Assembly (NCBI GenBank): GCA_947470515.1
Contig: CANITF010000009.1
Span: 1 to 64,000, forward strand
Direction: 5' to 3'
Origin: Flavobacteriales bacterium
GTDB taxonomy: Bacteria > Bacteroidota > Bacteroidia > Flavobacteriales_D > Crocinitomicaceae
DNA: 64,000 bases
Shown: positions 42,456 to 51,408 of the stretch, in pieces
Numbering within the stretch: position 1 is the first letter of the stretch
Layout of the letters: every line of letters begins with the position of its first letter
The notes under the pieces: generated by a model
Told to the model about the DNA's origin: nothing
The model's input: only the letters and a program-made list of their open reading frames with translations
The model's database searches: none
Position numbers and translations under genes: made by a program

Positions 42456-43481
42456 ATGATTAAATCCGTTTCGATTGAAGAATTTATTGAATTAGCCGAC
42501 CGGATGCCGATAATCGATGTTCGCAGTGAAAATGAATTTTTTAGTGGTCATTTTCCAAGTGCTGGTAATATTCCAATTTTATCTGATGATCAGCGGAAAA
42601 TCGTAGGTACGATTTACAAACAAAATGGTCGAGAACCTGCCGTTTTTAAAGGGTTGGAATTACTTGGGCCATTAATGAGCATCCGCTTAAAACAAGGAGT
42701 TAAACTTGTGAAAGACAATCATGTTTTGGTTCATTGTTGGAGAGGTGGAATGAGAAGCCAATTCTATGCATTTCTGTTAGAATTCTATGGAATAGAACCT
42801 GTTTTATTAAAAGGTGGCTATAAAGCGTTTCGCGGAGTTGTGCTAAAATCGTTTGAGGAGCCATTGAAAATTATTGTTTTAGGAGGAAAAACAGGTTCTG
42901 GTAAAACAATTTTATTGAATTTCCTGAAGGAACAAGGTGAACAAATTCTGGATTTGGAACATGTTGCAAATCATAGAGGTTCTACTTTTGGGGCCTTAGG
43001 AATGGAGGATCAACCCTCTCAAGAACAATTTGAAAATAATTTATTTGCTGCTATTCGTAAATTGAATAAAAACAAAATTATTTGGATTGAAGATGAAAGT
43101 CGAACAATTGGAGCTCGTGTTATTCCAGAAGGAATTTGGTCGCAAATGAAAACGACAGTAAAAATTTATTTGGATCGCGATTTTGAAGAACGACTAAATC
43201 AAATTATGGCTGATTATTCTAATTTTTCAATTGTAGATTTGAAAACGTCTATGTTGAGAATTGGAAAAAGGTTGGGGCCGCAACATGTGAAACGAGCAAT
43301 TGAATTGTTGGAAAACGGAGAAATTCGAGAAGCCTTTGCAATGGCCTTGATCTATTATGATAAAACATATTCATATAACTTAGAACAAAACACAACGAAT
43401 AAAATAACGAAAATTGCTGCCCAAGGAATTAGTTATTTAGAAATTACAAAACAACTCATTTCTTTGAAAGATGGAAATTAA
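42456..43481 (+). CDS. mnmH: tRNA 2-selenouridine synthase
   Basis: 341 aa. Converts 2-thiouridine at the wobble position of certain tRNAs to 2-selenouridine through a geranylated intermediate. The N-terminal rhodanese domain has the catalytic Cys94 (VHCWRGGMRSQ). The C-terminal P-loop domain starts near residue 143 (GGKTGSGKTILLNFL). It uses selenophosphate from SelD, whose gene overlaps its 3' end by 11 bases. Also called selU or ybbB. Confidence 0.94.
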   Translation: MIKSVSIEEFIELADRMPIIDVRSENEFFSGHFPSAGNIPILSDDQRKIVGTIYKQNGREPAVFKGLELLGPLMSIRLKQGVKLVKDNHVLVHCWRGGMRSQFYAFLLEFYGIEPVLLKGGYKAFRGVVLKSFEEPLKIIVLGGKTGSGKTILLNFLKEQGEQILDLEHVANHRGSTFGALGMEDQPSQEQFENNLFAAIRKLNKNKIIWIEDESRTIGARVIPEGIWSQMKTTVKIYLDRDFEERLNQIMADYSNFSIVDLKTSMLRIGKRLGPQHVKRAIELLENGEIREAFAMALIYYDKTYSYNLEQNTTNKITKIAAQGISYLEITKQLISLKDGN

Positions 43482-44508
43482 AACGACAATTCGATTAACG
43501 GAATTCACAAAAGGCGGAGGCTGTGGATGTAAATTACCACCGGCTGCTTTGCGAGAAATTTTATCCAATCAACATTCATCTGACGAATTTGGATTGATTG
43601 TCGGTAATTCGAAAGGAGACGACGCGGCTGTTTGGGACATGGGAAATGATAGTTTTTTGGTGAGTACCACCGATTTTTTTACGCCTATTGTTGATGATCC
43701 ATACGATTTTGGTCGAATTGCTGCAGCAAATTCTATTAGTGATGTTTACGCGATGGGAGGGACTCCTGTGATGGCTTTAAGTATTTTGGGTTGGCCAACA
43801 AATAAATTACCAAACGAAATTGCAGCGCAAGTTTTAAAAGGAGCACGCGATGTTTGCGCAAGTGTCGGAATTGCAATTGGGGGTGGACATTCAATTGAAA
43901 ATCCTGAGCCAATTTTTGGACTTGCGGTTAATGGGATTGTGGCAAAGAAAAATTTAAAAAGAAATCATTCGGCTAAAGCTGGAGATATTTTAATTCTTAC
44001 AAAACCTATTGGATCAGGAATTTTATCTGCCGCAATGAAACGAGGAATGCTTTCCGAAGAGTATAAATTGGAACTTGTTCAACAATTGGTGCAATTGAAT
44101 AAAATTGGTGAAAATTTAGGGAAATTGGAAGAAGTGCATGCCATGACGGATGTCACAGGATTTGGATTAATTGGCCATACAATTGAAATGGCTGAAGGAA
44201 GTAGTTTGTCTGCACAACTTACTTACCAAGAAGTTCCATTGATGAATGGCGTTTCAGCCTATGCTTCTCAGATGATTTACCCAGATAATACCATGAGGAA
44301 TTGGAAAGAATTCAGTGAAAAAGTAGTTGGAATTAGCGGTGAATCCTTATTGACTTTATGTGACCCACAAACAAATGGTGGATTGTTAATTGCAGTTGAC
44401 AAAAACGGTCTGAATAACGTAATTAACCTTTTGAAAACCGAAAATCATTTCTTTAAACAAATTGGTGTGCTTGTTGAGCAGCAAGAAAAAGTGGTTGAGA
44501 TTGTATAG
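43471..44508 (+). CDS. selD: Selenide, water dikinase
   Basis: 345 aa. Makes selenophosphate from selenide and ATP. The N-terminal KGGGCGCKLPP carries the catalytic Cys18 and Lys21 (Cys, not selenocysteine, at the key site). The PurM-like ATP-binding part shows GDDAAVWDMG, STTDFFTPIVDDPYDFGRIAAANS, GGHSIENPEPIFG and DVTGFGLIGH. The overlap with mnmH indicates that selenium is used for tRNA modification here; no selA, selB or selC is seen in the window. Confidence 0.95.
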   Translation: MEIKTTIRLTEFTKGGGCGCKLPPAALREILSNQHSSDEFGLIVGNSKGDDAAVWDMGNDSFLVSTTDFFTPIVDDPYDFGRIAAANSISDVYAMGGTPVMALSILGWPTNKLPNEIAAQVLKGARDVCASVGIAIGGGHSIENPEPIFGLAVNGIVAKKNLKRNHSAKAGDILILTKPIGSGILSAAMKRGMLSEEYKLELVQQLVQLNKIGENLGKLEEVHAMTDVTGFGLIGHTIEMAEGSSLSAQLTYQEVPLMNGVSAYASQMIYPDNTMRNWKEFSEKVVGISGESLLTLCDPQTNGGLLIAVDKNGLNNVINLLKTENHFFKQIGVLVEQQEKVVEIV

Positions 44509-44545
44509 AATTGTTACTTTTTCAAATTTTATCATTTCCAGTTAT

Positions 44546-45256
44546 ATGAAAATAGGATTAATATTTTTTTTCTTGAACTTAGCTTTGATTTGCCAATCAC
44601 AAATTAAGCTTTTAAATGCATCATTAATTACTCCTGAAGTTCAAATTGCCTATATCCGTATTGATAATAAAATTGAAGTAGATGGAATTGAAATAGACTC
44701 CACTTTCCATTTAGTGATAAGTAATGACACTTTAGAAAACCACCATGGTTATTTTATTTATAAACCAACAAAAAAAATAGGGGCTGAGAGTTTAAGCTTG
44801 ATCAAGAATAACCTGGTAGTTTATTCTGCTGAATTTAAGCTTGAGTATTTATTTGACCCTCAATTTTATTTAGGTCAAATAAGGGATTCAATGGTGAGCA
44901 AAAAGGAATTAAGTTTAAATCCTGGATTAATTGCGAGTTATGAGCCTCAGGTTTTAAAGTCAGAGATAAGAGTTACGAGTTTTGAAGCAAATATTCAGAA
45001 GAAATGTGGACGGGTCATTCTTTTGAACGACTCTTCGTCATTAGGTTGGGAAAATTGGTCTGAAAAAAAAATACTTCGTTATGAAATAAAAAATGACCCG
45101 TTTAAATATGGAGGTAAAAAATTTTCAAAAAAACAATTGAGAAAAATATGTAGAATGAATAAAGGGGACATTCTTAATATCACAACATTAACATTTCTTT
45201 CTCCTAGCTCGTGCAATAGGAAAAAAACCGTAAATCTTAAATTTATAATAGAATAA
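44546..45256 (+). CDS. Hypothetical exported protein
   Basis: 236 aa from the ATG at 44546, chosen because MKIGLIFFFLNLALICQSQ is a signal peptide; the longer frame starts at a TTG inside selD. The C-terminal half is basic (KYGGKKFSKKQLRKICRMNK) with a predicted beta-rich N-terminal half. No family recognised. It follows selD by 37 bases and may be read through from it. Confidence 0.65.
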   Translation: MKIGLIFFFLNLALICQSQIKLLNASLITPEVQIAYIRIDNKIEVDGIEIDSTFHLVISNDTLENHHGYFIYKPTKKIGAESLSLIKNNLVVYSAEFKLEYLFDPQFYLGQIRDSMVSKKELSLNPGLIASYEPQVLKSEIRVTSFEANIQKKCGRVILLNDSSSLGWENWSEKKILRYEIKNDPFKYGGKKFSKKQLRKICRMNKGDILNITTLTFLSPSSCNRKKTVNLKFIIE

Positions 45257-45281
45257 AAAAGGCCACTTTTTCAAGCAGCCT
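45254..45281 (-). terminator. Rho-independent terminator of the acyl-CoA dehydrogenase gene
   Basis: On the minus strand AGGCTGCTT pairs with AAGTGGCCT (9 bp with two G-U pairs; 45273-45281 with 45260-45268) and runs into six T. It is 20 bases past the stop codon. Confidence 0.7.
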
Positions 45282-45301
45282 CTCCATAAGAAATTATCTT
45301 T

Positions 45302-47092
45302 TTAAAAAGCGTATCGATTTTCAGCTATCAACTTTTCAGCGATTAATTGGCGGCTTGCTTTTGGATTGAAAGGTTCGGTTTTCGTGAAACGTTTCATTCC
45401 CATCAACATCATGCGTAATTCATCTCCTTCAGAAAAAGAATTCAATGCATCTTTTCCTGCTTTGTCAATTTTATCAGCAATGTCATAGAAGTATGTTTTT
45501 ACGATTGCGATTTGTGCTTCGCATGCTGCTTCACCTTTCATCTCAATCATTTTTTCAACGCGCAATAAAACAGATTCAGCTTGGTACGTCCATATTGCCA
45601 TATCCGCAATATTCATCAAAACTTCTTGCTCTTTCGCCATGGATTGCATCAATTTTTGAACGGCACTTCCTGCAACCATGAGAATCGTTTTCTTGAAACC
45701 TTCCAAGTATTTATTCTCATTTCCGAAAACACCCGTTGGCGCATCACCCATATCTGGGATACTCATTAAATCACCTGCGACTTTCATTGCTGGTCCCATT
45801 AAATCTAATTCGCCTTTCATTGCACGACGCAAAATCATGTCAACCGTTAAGATTCTATTGATTTCGTTTGTTCCTTCAAAAATTCGATTGATGCGCGAAT
45901 CACGGTATGCTCTTTCAACCGCTGATTCTGCAGAATAACCCATTCCTCCAAATACTTGCACTGCTTCATCACAAACGTAATCCAAGCATTCAGATCCCGC
46001 AACTTTCAGCATCGCACATTCAGCTGCAAATTGTTCGATTCCTTTCAATGTTGCTTGACCTTTTGACATTCCACCAGCAATTAGTCCATTAATGGCATCG
46101 TCAATGTTTTGTCCTGCGCGATAAGTAGCTGATTCCAATACAAAAATTCTGATTGCCTGCTCTGCTAATTTATAACGAATTGCACCATATTTTGAAATAG
46201 AACGACCGAATTGCTCTCGTTGATTAGCATATTTTACCGTTTCATTGAATGCTTCTTTCGATCCACCTAATACACCTGCAGCCAATTTAATTCGACCGAT
46301 ATTTAAAATGTTTATTGCGATTTTAAAACCATTTCCTCGCTCTGAAAGCAAATTTTCCACTGGAACTTTAACATTGTTGTAAAAAACTTGTCGTGTTGAC
46401 GAGCCTTTAATTCCCATTTTCTTTTCTTCAGGATTCAAAGAAATTCCTTCAGAATCTGCTTCAACTAAAAATGCTGAAAGGTTATCATCAGTATCTATTT
46501 TAGCGAAAACAGTCATGAAATTTGCGAAACCACCATTTGTGATCCACATTTTTTGTCCATTCAAAATATAGTGTTTTCCGTCTTCAGATAACACCGCTTT
46601 TGTCTTACCTGAATTAGCATCAGATCCAGAACCTGGTTCAGTTAAACAATATGCCGCTTTCCATTCACCAGTTGCTAATTTAGGGATGTACTTCGCTTTT
46701 TGTTCTTCTGTTCCATAATAGAGTAGAGGCAATGTACCAATTCCCGTATGTGCGCCATAAGCGACTGAGAAAGAATAACCTTTTCCTAAATGTTCGGTCG
46801 CTAAAAGTGATGTTTTGAAATCAACACCCATTCCACCTAATTCTTCTGGCACAGTCATTCCTAACATTCCCAACTCACCCGCTTTATCCAACAGCGATTG
46901 CATCAAACCTTCTTCCATTTTGTCAATTCTGTCAAGATGAGGTTTGATTTCTTGATCAATAAAATCATCACACATTTGTGCAATCATTTTTTGTTCTTCA
47001 TTGAACTCTTCTGGAATAAAAATTTCATTTGGAGTTGTTTTCCGGATGATAAATTCTCCGCCTTTAATTGGGTTTGTGTTTAAAGTTGCCAT
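45302..47092 (-). CDS. Acyl-CoA dehydrogenase (FadE-like, VLCAD type)
   Basis: 596 aa. First step of fatty-acid beta-oxidation, FAD-dependent. An N-terminal helical domain (FNEEQKMIAQMCDDFIDQEI), the middle strand domain (AAYCLTEPGSGSDA, KMWITNGGFANFMTVFAKI) and the C-terminal helical domain (VQVFGGMGYSAESAVERAYRDSR) are followed by ~180 extra residues as in VLCAD-type enzymes; the catalytic Glu is expected in FEGTNEI. It is the expected last gene of a fadN-fadA-fadE-type operon, but here ~3 kb with a helicase and a Fic gene separates it from fadA. Confidence 0.93.
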   Translation of the reverse strand: MATLNTNPIKGGEFIIRKTTPNEIFIPEEFNEEQKMIAQMCDDFIDQEIKPHLDRIDKMEEGLMQSLLDKAGELGMLGMTVPEELGGMGVDFKTSLLATEHLGKGYSFSVAYGAHTGIGTLPLLYYGTEEQKAKYIPKLATGEWKAAYCLTEPGSGSDANSGKTKAVLSEDGKHYILNGQKMWITNGGFANFMTVFAKIDTDDNLSAFLVEADSEGISLNPEEKKMGIKGSSTRQVFYNNVKVPVENLLSERGNGFKIAINILNIGRIKLAAGVLGGSKEAFNETVKYANQREQFGRSISKYGAIRYKLAEQAIRIFVLESATYRAGQNIDDAINGLIAGGMSKGQATLKGIEQFAAECAMLKVAGSECLDYVCDEAVQVFGGMGYSAESAVERAYRDSRINRIFEGTNEINRILTVDMILRRAMKGELDLMGPAMKVAGDLMSIPDMGDAPTGVFGNENKYLEGFKKTILMVAGSAVQKLMQSMAKEQEVLMNIADMAIWTYQAESVLLRVEKMIEMKGEAACEAQIAIVKTYFYDIADKIDKAGKDALNSFSEGDELRMMLMGMKRFTKTEPFNPKASRQLIAEKLIAENRYAF

Positions 47093-47235
47093 TATAATAA
47101 GGTGTTTTGAATAGACTGGTACTAAGGTAATAAAAACTTTTTATATTATGCATGCATATTTAAAAAAAGAACATAGAGCCTAGAACCTAGAGCATAGATT
47201 GGCAATTGGGAAAAATAATAATCGCTCGATTGGCT

Positions 47236-47372
47236 TTTAAAGTAAAAAGTTTGATTCCCACGAACCAAATTACTTTTTCCTTCTTCCTTTTACCTTAATG
47301 TCTCCAAGTCCTTTGTCCTTTGTCTTTCAGTCCTTTGTCTTAACATCCTAATGTCCTTTAGTCCTTTGTCCT
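47236..47372. repeat. Dispersed repeats: GAACCAAATTACTTTTT block plus GTCCTTTGTC phrases
   Basis: 47252-47296 matches the complement of 22953-23000 (~37 of 45). From 47296 to 47372 the sequence is a run of ~7-base phrases (AGTCCTTTGTCCTTTGTCTT, repeated as variants) ending at the stop codon of the helicase gene. Another run just upstream (47170-47195, CATAGAGCCTAGAACCTAGA) is a third phrase type. The 278-base gap holds nothing else. Confidence 0.75.
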
Positions 47373-48693
47373 ATTTAGAGATATCAATTTTCAATTTCTT
47401 TCCCTTCACTTTTTCTTGTCGAATAGTATTTAAAAGAGATTTTATATTTTTTCGTTTAACAGAAACATACGATGTGAAATCCAGAACGGTTATAAGTCCT
47501 ATGTCTTCTTTTTTCAATCCTCCTTTTTGACCGAGAAATCCAACAATATCTATTTTATTGATTTTATCCTTTTTACCTCCACTGAAATACAACGTGATCC
47601 ATGGGCTTTCAATTGGACCCATAAGATCATTCGGAATTCGGAATTCAGAATTCGGAATTTGGATGTAATCTGGCATATCTTCCTCTTTGTTAATTAAAAG
47701 ATAAGACGAACCATTGGCTTTCATTCTGGCTGTCCTACCGTTTCTATGAATGAATGCTTCTTCACTGTGAGGGAATTGGAAATGAACAACGTGTTGAATT
47801 TCTGGAATATCTAATCCACGTGATCCTAAATCAGTGCATATTAACGTGTGATAACTTCCATTTCGGAATTTAATCAAGGCACGTTCTCTTTCATCTTGTT
47901 CCATCCCACCATGATAAATAACCGAGTCATAACCGTTTTCAGATAAATATTCATTGACACTTTCTGTCGCCTCCCTGAAATTGCAAAAAACGATAGTTAA
48001 TTCACCATTGAAGGAGCACAACAAATCAAAAAGTCGTTCAAATTTAGTACTCGTTTTAACAGGGAAATTCCAAAAATTAATTGCTGGCTCTTCAGAATTG
48101 GATAAATGATTAATTACTGCCGGATGATCAAATGACAGATATGTCGGGAATTCTTTGTGTTCCGTTGCTGAAACAAGCGTTGTAAACGCCAAACTGGTAA
48201 ACTCCTCATAAATGAATTTAATTTGATCTTCAAAACCAAACTCTAAACTTTTATCATATTCATCTACAATAAATTGTTTGACCTGAGAAAGGTCAATTGT
48301 ATGACGGGTAATATGATCACAAATTCTTCCAGGCGTTCCAATTAGAACAGCAGGAGATTCAGAAAGACTATTTTTTTCTACTTGCATAGAATGTCCACCA
48401 TAACAAGTTAGTACTTTGAAATTCGTTTTCATTGATCTAAAAACCCCTTCAATTTGAATGGCTAATTCTCGAGAAGGCGCAAGAATGACAGCTTGAATAT
48501 CGGTTGATTTCTCGTCTAATCTTAAGAATAAAGGCAACAAAAAGGCAAATGTTTTACCAGAACCTGTTTGTGAAAGTATAAACATGTCTTTTGCTGTTTT
48601 ACTCTTTTCTAATGTTTCTTTTTGAAGGTCATTTAATTCTTTGAAACCAATTTTTGAAAGTATGGAATCGATGTGTTGCTTTTCTGAATTCAT
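47371..48693 (-). CDS. DbpA-like DEAD-box RNA helicase
   Basis: 440 aa. Both RecA domains are present: Q-motif (GFKELNDLQKETLEK), motif I SQTGSGKT, motif II DEYD instead of DEAD, motif III SAT and motif VI HRNGRTAR. The C-terminal ~75 residues (ALYFSGGKKDKINKIDIVGF-like stretch, KKEDIGLITVLDFTSYVSV) match the DbpA RNA-binding domain that targets 23S rRNA, so a role in 50S assembly is likely. A -7 box lies 4 bases before the ATG. It sits inside the otherwise metabolic fad cluster. Confidence 0.9.
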   Translation of the reverse strand: MNSEKQHIDSILSKIGFKELNDLQKETLEKSKTAKDMFILSQTGSGKTFAFLLPLFLRLDEKSTDIQAVILAPSRELAIQIEGVFRSMKTNFKVLTCYGGHSMQVEKNSLSESPAVLIGTPGRICDHITRHTIDLSQVKQFIVDEYDKSLEFGFEDQIKFIYEEFTSLAFTTLVSATEHKEFPTYLSFDHPAVINHLSNSEEPAINFWNFPVKTSTKFERLFDLLCSFNGELTIVFCNFREATESVNEYLSENGYDSVIYHGGMEQDERERALIKFRNGSYHTLICTDLGSRGLDIPEIQHVVHFQFPHSEEAFIHRNGRTARMKANGSSYLLINKEEDMPDYIQIPNSEFRIPNDLMGPIESPWITLYFSGGKKDKINKIDIVGFLGQKGGLKKEDIGLITVLDFTSYVSVKRKNIKSLLNTIRQEKVKGKKLKIDISK

Positions 48694-48697
48694 GTCG

Positions 48698-48705
48698 CAA
48701 AGATA
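48698..48705 (-). promoter_or_regulatory. -7 box TATCTTTG directly before the helicase ATG
   Basis: On the minus strand TATCTTTG is followed by CGAC and the ATG. Initiation 5-7 bases further would give a leaderless mRNA. The same box occurs before rsgA. Confidence 0.4.
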
Positions 48706-48809
48706 CGGATGAAATCTTCAATGTGGCAAATGACTTTTAAAGTTGCTTTTTACTTCCAAAAATGAAAAGTGATACAGAAAAGTTTAGATAATTTGAACAT
48801 GTCTGGCTG

Positions 48810-48912
48810 ATATGTCCAGAAAAAGATAAAAAATTGGACACAACATAGCTGAATAATCAAAAATTGGACATATATTTGTAATATGTTCAGAAAATGAACT
48901 AAAATTGGACAT
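48810..48912 (+). promoter_or_regulatory. TTGGACATA / TATGTCCA operator-like array before the Fic gene
   Basis: AAAATTGGACA occurs three times (48830, 48860, 48901), the last touching the start codon region. ATATGTCCAGAAAAAGA (48810) recurs as ATATGTTCAGAAAATGA (48880). TGTCCA and TGGACA are inverted halves of one site. A -7 box TATATTTG (48871-48878) lies between the second and third copies, so a bound protein would block transcription. The binding protein is unknown; the Fic protein's own C-terminal winged-helix-like region is a candidate. Confidence 0.6.
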
Positions 48913-48915
48913 ATT

Positions 48916-50022
48916 ATGAAGCGTCAATTTGATCGAAAAATTCCATACAATGATTTACCAGATCTTCCACCGGTCGAAACAATTCTTGATCATGAAGTTT
49001 TGCTCAAATGGGGTTTGGCATCACGAGCATTAGCAGAACTGAATAAAAACATTTTTCGCATACCAAATCCAACAATGCTGGTAAATACGATTTCATTGCA
49101 AGAAGCACAAAGCTCCACAGCAATTGAAAATATATTTACAACGGAAGATGAATTGTTTAAAGCTGTATCTGATTCAATAAAAGAAGAACGAGCAAATCCT
49201 GCAACAAAAGAAGTTTTACGGTATCGTGAAGCATTGTGGAGTGGGTACAATGCCTTAAAAATGGATGGTGAGTTTACTATTGACACGATAATAAAGGTGT
49301 TTCAAGAAGTTAAGAATACAACTCAGGGAATTCGTTCACCACAATCTTTGGTTGTGATAAAAAGAGGTCAGAGCGAATTGAGACCGGGTGAAATAATCTA
49401 TACACCACCTCGGGGAGAAGGAATCGTTGAGCAAAAATTGCAGAATTTAATCCATTTTTTAAGTACGGATAGTTTAGATCCTTTGTTGAAAATGGTAATT
49501 GCACATTATCAGTTTGAAACGATTCACCCTTTTTCTGATGGAAATGGGCGGACAGGCAGAATCATCAACCTACTTTATTTAGTGGAACAAGGATTACTTT
49601 CTCATCCAGTTCTTTATTTAAGTAAATACATTATTACGCACAAAGAAGATTATTATCATTTACTTTCCGGAGTTACACAAAGACAAGCATGGAAACCATG
49701 GTTAATGTATATGTTGACTGCTGTTGAGCAAACTGCCAAACAAACCAATCAAACAATTGATGAAATAATGGCACAAATGGATGCAACATTTCGATTTGTA
49801 CAACCCAAAATTAGTTGGTATTCTCTTGAATTAAATCAAGCAATCTTTGCACAACCTTATATAAAACAAGAAACAATCGCCAGAATTACTGGAGTAACAA
49901 GTAGAACAACGCTGAACTCCTACGTTAAAAAACTCATCCATCATGGAGTAGTATCACAAAAATACGATGGTAGAGAAGTGTTTTACATCAACAATGACTT
50001 GCTGAGAATACTTCAATCATAG
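48916..50022 (+). CDS. Fic-domain protein (self-inhibited AMPylator type) with C-terminal HTH
   Basis: 368 aa. Fic core motif HPFSDGNGRTGR (about residues 199-210) is complete, including the catalytic His. An N-terminal inhibitory helix motif STAIEN (S/TxxxEG/N) lies near residue 64, marking a class II, self-inhibited Fic enzyme that would transfer AMP (family knowledge). The C-terminal ~60 residues (ETIARITGVTSRTTLNSYVKKLI) look like a winged helix, suggesting DNA binding and autoregulation through the repeat array upstream. No separate antitoxin gene is needed or seen. Its codon use and plus-strand placement break the minus-strand fad cluster. Confidence 0.9.
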   Translation: MKRQFDRKIPYNDLPDLPPVETILDHEVLLKWGLASRALAELNKNIFRIPNPTMLVNTISLQEAQSSTAIENIFTTEDELFKAVSDSIKEERANPATKEVLRYREALWSGYNALKMDGEFTIDTIIKVFQEVKNTTQGIRSPQSLVVIKRGQSELRPGEIIYTPPRGEGIVEQKLQNLIHFLSTDSLDPLLKMVIAHYQFETIHPFSDGNGRTGRIINLLYLVEQGLLSHPVLYLSKYIITHKEDYYHLLSGVTQRQAWKPWLMYMLTAVEQTAKQTNQTIDEIMAQMDATFRFVQPKISWYSLELNQAIFAQPYIKQETIARITGVTSRTTLNSYVKKLIHHGVVSQKYDGREVFYINNDLLRILQS

Positions 50023-50112
50023 TAACTCTTCAAACTTTCAATTCTAAATTCAAGACCGAGTTGTACATATTCTTTTTCCTTCTAAGAAAAAAACGTGTCT
50101 GATTAAAAGAAA

Positions 50113-50164
50113 CAAGTCTTTTGTCCTCCAGTCCTTTGTCTTTTATCCTCCAGTCCTTTGTCTC
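50113..50164. repeat. GTCCTTTGTC phrase repeat after fadA
   Basis: GTCCTCCAGTCCTTTGTC and near copies (AAGTCTTTTGTCC, ATCCTCCAGTCCTTTGTCTC) run up to the stop codon of the thiolase gene. Same orientation as the run at 47296-47372, so the two bracket the helicase-Fic segment. Confidence 0.75.
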
Positions 50165-51342
50165 TATAACATTTCTATCACCCCAGCTGCTCCCTGCCCA
50201 GTTCCAACACACATGGTAACAATTCCGTATTTTTCGTTTCGTTTTTTTAATTCGTTCATGATTTGAACAGACAATTTTGCTCCCGTACAACCAAGTGGAT
50301 GACCCATAGCAATTGCGCCTCCGTTCACATTAACAATAGCTGGATTTAGCCGAGTTTCACGAATTACGGCTAAAGATTGAGAAGCAAAAGCTTCATTCAG
50401 TTCCACCAAATTAATGTCATTCATCTTTAATCCTGCAGCTGCAATTGCTTTCGGAATAGCATCAACTGGACCTATTCCCATGATTCTTGGTTCAACACCA
50501 ACAACAGAATAAGAAGCTAAACGTGCAATCGGTTCTAATTTCAATTCTTTTACCATTCTTTCCGACATCACAATAACAAAAGCGGCACCATCTGAGGTTT
50601 GTGAAGAATTTCCTGCGGTAACGGACCCGCCATTTGCAAATACAGGTTTTAAACTACCGAGTGATTCTAATGTACTTGGTCTAGGTCCTTCGTCTGTATC
50701 AACAATGTAATTTTTTACGTGTCGTTTTTCATTTTCATCTAAAAAGATATGTTCAACATTTATTGGAACAATATCATCTTTAAAACGACCTGCTTTTATT
50801 GCTGCAATTGCTTTTTCGTGTGAATACAAAGAAAAAGCATCTTGTTCTTCACGTGTTACGTTGTATTGTTTTGCAACTGCTTCTGCCGTTAAACCCATTC
50901 CCCAATACCAATTTGGATTTTCTTTTCCAACCTTTGGATTAGGAACAATTCTCCAACCACCCATTGCCATTGTTGACATTGATTCAACACCACCAGCAAT
51001 GATGCATTCAGCCATTCCAGCTTCTATTTTTGCAGTAGCAATAGCTATTGTTTCCAAACCTGAAGAACAATATCTGTTGACAGTCATTCCTGGAACTTTG
51101 TCGGTATTTAATCCCATTAATGAAATCATTCGACCAACATTTAAGCCTTGTTCCGCTTCAGGCGTTGCATTTCCAACAATTACGTCATCTACGCGCAATT
51201 TATCTAATTCTGGAACACTTGCCATTAAATGTTTAATTACATCTGCTGCTAAATCATCTGGACGGTAGAATCTGAAACCACCTTTTCCCGCTTTTCCAAC
51301 TGCGGAACGAAATCCTGTTACTATGTATGCGTTTTGTTTCAT
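50164..51342 (-). CDS. fadA: Acetyl-CoA C-acyltransferase (thiolase, FadA-like)
   Basis: 392 aa. Thiolytic last step of beta-oxidation. Nucleophilic Cys in NRYCSSGLETIAIA (about residue 88), then NEAFASQ, the His in GGAIAMGHPLGCTG (about 350) and the second Cys in MCVGTGQGAAGV (about 379). It normally sits directly after the multifunctional hydratase-dehydrogenase gene; here a four-helix-bundle gene lies between. Confidence 0.94.
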   Translation of the reverse strand: MKQNAYIVTGFRSAVGKAGKGGFRFYRPDDLAADVIKHLMASVPELDKLRVDDVIVGNATPEAEQGLNVGRMISLMGLNTDKVPGMTVNRYCSSGLETIAIATAKIEAGMAECIIAGGVESMSTMAMGGWRIVPNPKVGKENPNWYWGMGLTAEAVAKQYNVTREEQDAFSLYSHEKAIAAIKAGRFKDDIVPINVEHIFLDENEKRHVKNYIVDTDEGPRPSTLESLGSLKPVFANGGSVTAGNSSQTSDGAAFVIVMSERMVKELKLEPIARLASYSVVGVEPRIMGIGPVDAIPKAIAAAGLKMNDINLVELNEAFASQSLAVIRETRLNPAIVNVNGGAIAMGHPLGCTGAKLSVQIMNELKKRNEKYGIVTMCVGTGQGAAGVIEML

Positions 51343-51355
51343 TTTTCTCGATATT

Positions 51356-51402
51356 AAGACAAAAGATAAAGGACAAAAGACAGATTCTATCTTCGTCCTT
51401 TA
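51356..51402. repeat. GACAAAGGAC phrase repeat (inverse orientation) between fadA and the four-helix-bundle gene
   Basis: AAGACAAAAGATAAAGGACA and AAAAGACAG are the complement of the GTCCTTTGTC phrases; TTCGTCCTTTAAG follows in the other orientation. It separates the start of fadA from the stop of the four-helix-bundle gene. Confidence 0.65.
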
Positions 51403-51408
51403 AGATTG

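Noticed and set aside
47371-50022. Prophage or genomic island
   Set aside because: Only a housekeeping-type helicase and a Fic gene are present; no integrase, transposase or phage genes.
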